From: an uncultured Eubacteriales bacterium
Lineage (GTDB): Bacteria; Bacillota; Clostridia; Christensenellales; Aristaeellaceae
Length of the DNA stretch: 64,000 bases
Reading direction: 5' to 3'
Assembly (NCBI GenBank): GCA_902764915.1
Contig: CACWXY010000010.1
Coordinates: 20,577-84,576, forward strand
Shown here: positions 62,564 through 64,000 of the stretch, piece by piece
Position numbering within the stretch: position 1 is the first letter of the stretch
How the letters are laid out: every line of letters starts with the position of its first letter
Position numbers and translations under genes: made by a program
Notes under the pieces: generated by a model
What the model was told of the DNA's origin: nothing
The model's database searches: none
The model's input: only the letters and a program-made list of their open reading frames with translations

Positions 62564-63568
62564 TCAGCTGATGGGAAAACCGGAGGGGACAAACAGCGAG
62601 TGGAACAGCCGTATGGCATAGCGGTCGGTCATGCCGGAGAGAAAATCGCATACGCCCCTTGCACTGCCTTCGCGGTAGCAGATCATCAGATACTCTTCCG
62701 GAAGCTCGGCCAGATGCTCCATATAATAGGAAAACATGGTGCGCAGTACGCTGTCGCACCGTTTTTCCTGAGCGGCCCGCCAGGCGTCATGATAGACCCG
62801 CTCAAACATGAATTCACGCAGACCGTTCATGGCATCTTCCACCTGCGGACTCATGCTGATCTCGGCTTTCCCGGCGGAAGCATGCACAATATCTTCCACC
62901 ATGGTCGCGATGCGCTCTCCGTGCGTAGCGCCCAGAACCGACAGACAGTCCTTGGGCAGCTCGAACGGCTTAAGAACGCCGCCGCGGATGGCATCATCCA
63001 GATCATGATTCAGGTAGGCGATTCTGTCTGCCTTTCGCACACAGGCCGCTTCCAGTGTCCGGGGGAGCTGCGGCCCTGAATGACAGAGAATGCCGTCCCG
63101 GACCTCCGAGGTAAGGTTCAGGCCCTGTCCGCTGTTTTCCAGAACCTCTACGACCCGCAGGGACTGTTCGTTATGCCGGAACCCTTCCGGGAGAAGGGAA
63201 GAGAGTACCTTTTCCCCGATATGCCCGAACGGCGTGTGCCCCAGATCATGCCCCAGCGCAATGGCCTCGGTCAGATCCTCATTCAGGTGCAGCGCCCGGG
63301 CCAGCGTTCTTGCAACCTGCGCCACTTCCAGCGTGTGCGTGAGCCGGGTGCGGAAATGGTCGCCCTCCGGTGCCAGAAACACCTGTGTCTTGCCTTCCAG
63401 ACGCCGGAAGGCCTTGCAGTGGACAATCCGGTCCCGGTCCCGCTGAAACACCGTGCGCAGACTGTCTTCCGAAAGCGGACGGATGCGCCCATGATCACCG
63501 CAGTTCTTTACCGCATAAGGGGATAGCTGGGCATCCATGGCACGGGCCAGTTCTTCGCCGATTGTCAT
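62564..63568 (-). CDS. dgt: Deoxyguanosinetriphosphate triphosphohydrolase-like HD protein
   Basis: 334 residues from ATG 63568 behind GGAGGT. The HD metal site is made by RTRLTHTLEVAQVARTLARA, AIALGHDLGHTPFGHIGEKV and FRHNEQSLRVVEVLE, with the C-terminal ATHGERIATMVEDIVHAS and LRTMFSYYMEHLAELPEEYL. Proteins of this short form hydrolyse dNTPs to the nucleoside and triphosphate. It is the first gene of the macromolecular-synthesis operon, the usual place in Clostridia (dgt-dnaG-rpoD). Confidence 0.93.
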   Translation of the reverse strand: MTIGEELARAMDAQLSPYAVKNCGDHGRIRPLSEDSLRTVFQRDRDRIVHCKAFRRLEGKTQVFLAPEGDHFRTRLTHTLEVAQVARTLARALHLNEDLTEAIALGHDLGHTPFGHIGEKVLSSLLPEGFRHNEQSLRVVEVLENSGQGLNLTSEVRDGILCHSGPQLPRTLEAACVRKADRIAYLNHDLDDAIRGGVLKPFELPKDCLSVLGATHGERIATMVEDIVHASAGKAEISMSPQVEDAMNGLREFMFERVYHDAWRAAQEKRCDSVLRTMFSYYMEHLAELPEEYLMICYREGSARGVCDFLSGMTDRYAIRLFHSLFVPSGFPIS

Positions 63569-63870
63569 TGCATGGCACCTCCGGAAGCGGAATAGCAAGT
63601 GTTATATACGGCATATTCTGTAAAAATCCTTTTCATGTGGGGAAAAATCTGTAGTCTGCTGGAGCCTTTTGAAAGCATCGTAAGATGGAAATAGCATCCG
63701 CAGAAAGAGGAGGGTATGCATTTTCATCGCGCCATCGCTTCGGGTTGTTCGCGGGATGCGCAATGCCTTGTTTTATGCACTGATAAAAATCGGTATCGTC
63801 TGCTGTTCCAGTGCGAAAGGCGCGGCTCCATTGTATGCTAAAACGTACGGCAGGGGCCAATGGACATAGA

Positions 63871-63894
63871 AAAAATCGGAACCTTCCGATTTTT
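63871..63894. terminator. Symmetric hairpin with A/T flanks, possible bidirectional terminator
   Basis: AAAAATCGGA (63871-63880) pairs with TCCGATTTTT (63885-63894) around a four-base loop, and is followed by CTTATT. It could terminate transcription entering from either side. Confidence 0.6.
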
Positions 63895-63900
63895 CTTATT

Positions 63901-63978
63901 ATCCGAACCTTTGAAAAATTCGAACCTTAAACGAACATTCCCCTATGCAGGAAGAATTGTATCTTGAAAGGTTCGGAT
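63901..63978. repeat. Inverted repeat with extra CGAACCTT copies
   Basis: ATCCGAACCTTT (63901-63912) is exactly complementary to AAAGGTTCGGAT (63967-63978), 54 bases apart. A further CGAACCTT copy (63921-63928) lies inside and a related GGAACCTTCC just before. Several sites in both orientations suggest protein binding or a large RNA hairpin. Confidence 0.5.
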
Positions 63979-64000
63979 TTTATTTGGGGTGTGTTATGCT

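Larger units (their letters stand above)
63569..64000. other. Non-coding right end with hairpins and a repeated CGAACCTT motif
   Basis: No gene is supported; a 75-codon frame on the - strand (63633-63860) has no ribosome site. The stretch is A/T-rich towards its end. It holds a hairpin at 63871-63894 and a long-range inverted repeat (63901-63912 with 63967-63978). The dgt promoter must lie near 63600-63660 but no good pair of boxes is visible. Confidence 0.45.

Noticed and set aside
63633..63860. 75-codon - strand frame upstream of dgt
   Set aside because: No ribosome site and no recognisable sequence; it lies in the promoter region of dgt.

Overview
The window looks like a chromosomal segment of an anaerobic, low-redox Bacillota bacterium of class Clostridia. 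By eye its GC content is moderate, in the low-to-mid 50s percent. Supporting signs are strong AGGAGG-type ribosome binding sites, a tryptophan T-box in front of trpS, a class C sortase, a DUF6062 protein, an RseC-like protein, an Mbh/Mrp-type ion-translocation cluster, an unusual thioredoxin-reductase-like flavoprotein and many TTG start codons. A gut or rumen Clostridia such as Christensenellales is my guess, not something the sequence proves. I see no phage, insertion sequence, CRISPR array or rRNA operon. Most genes are housekeeping or envelope genes in tight operons.

Region 1 (1-9.3 kb, + strand) is a membrane complex of the Mrp antiporter / Mbh hydrogenase-membrane-arm type. It encodes the end of an F-like subunit, then G, an MbhD-like protein, a fused MbhE-MnhB protein, C, and four large NuoL/M/N-type antiporter-like subunits. 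A LUD-domain protein follows. No hydrogenase or other electron-input subunit is seen downstream. A serine tRNA(GGA) with a clear promoter and terminator closes the block.

Region 2 (9.5-20.9 kb) has a class I-like aspartate aminotransferase and a pair of membrane-anchored coiled-coil proteins on the - strand. A long + strand run follows: an Lrp/AsnC regulator, an aminotransferase, a CapA-like secreted protein, a DUF624 membrane protein, a SAM methyltransferase, the redox chaperone Hsp33, a HEAT-repeat-like protein and a zinc-ribbon/TM/TPR protein with chitobiase-type domains.

Region 3 (20.9-33.8 kb) holds the polyamine uptake operon potRABCD (-), whose XRE-cupin regulator has a palindromic operator at its own promoter. 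It also holds T-box-controlled trpS (+), a soluble PAS hybrid histidine kinase (-), the aromatic pathway operon aroA-aroC-pheA (+) and ogt (-).

Region 4 (33.8-44 kb) is envelope-related. It has a family 2 glycosyltransferase, a DUF3048 secreted protein, a DivIVA-like coiled-coil protein, signal peptidase I, a class C sortase, a secreted five-SH3-domain protein, a secreted protein of unknown function and a FabG-like reductase. Two gene-poor stretches of roughly 0.5-0.8 kb (27 kb and 39.5 kb) may be decayed genes.

Region 5 (44-64 kb) contains the ribosomal operon rplM-rpsI-rpsT (-), a dCMP deaminase (+), and two large - strand operons. One has ten genes running from rseC-like at 55,995 down to DUF6062 at 46,580. 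It includes an LCP protein, a zinc-ribbon membrane protein, the flavoprotein, ilvE, an RluA-family pseudouridine synthase and a HAD phosphatase. The other is a macromolecular-synthesis operon: dgt-dnaG, two tandem RpoD-type sigma factors, trmK, a Nif3-like protein and a C4 zinc-ribbon protein. The most unusual items are the four-antiporter complex, the tandem sigma-70 paralogues, the flavoprotein without a normal NADPH site, and the sortase/signal-peptidase pair with no pilin beside it.
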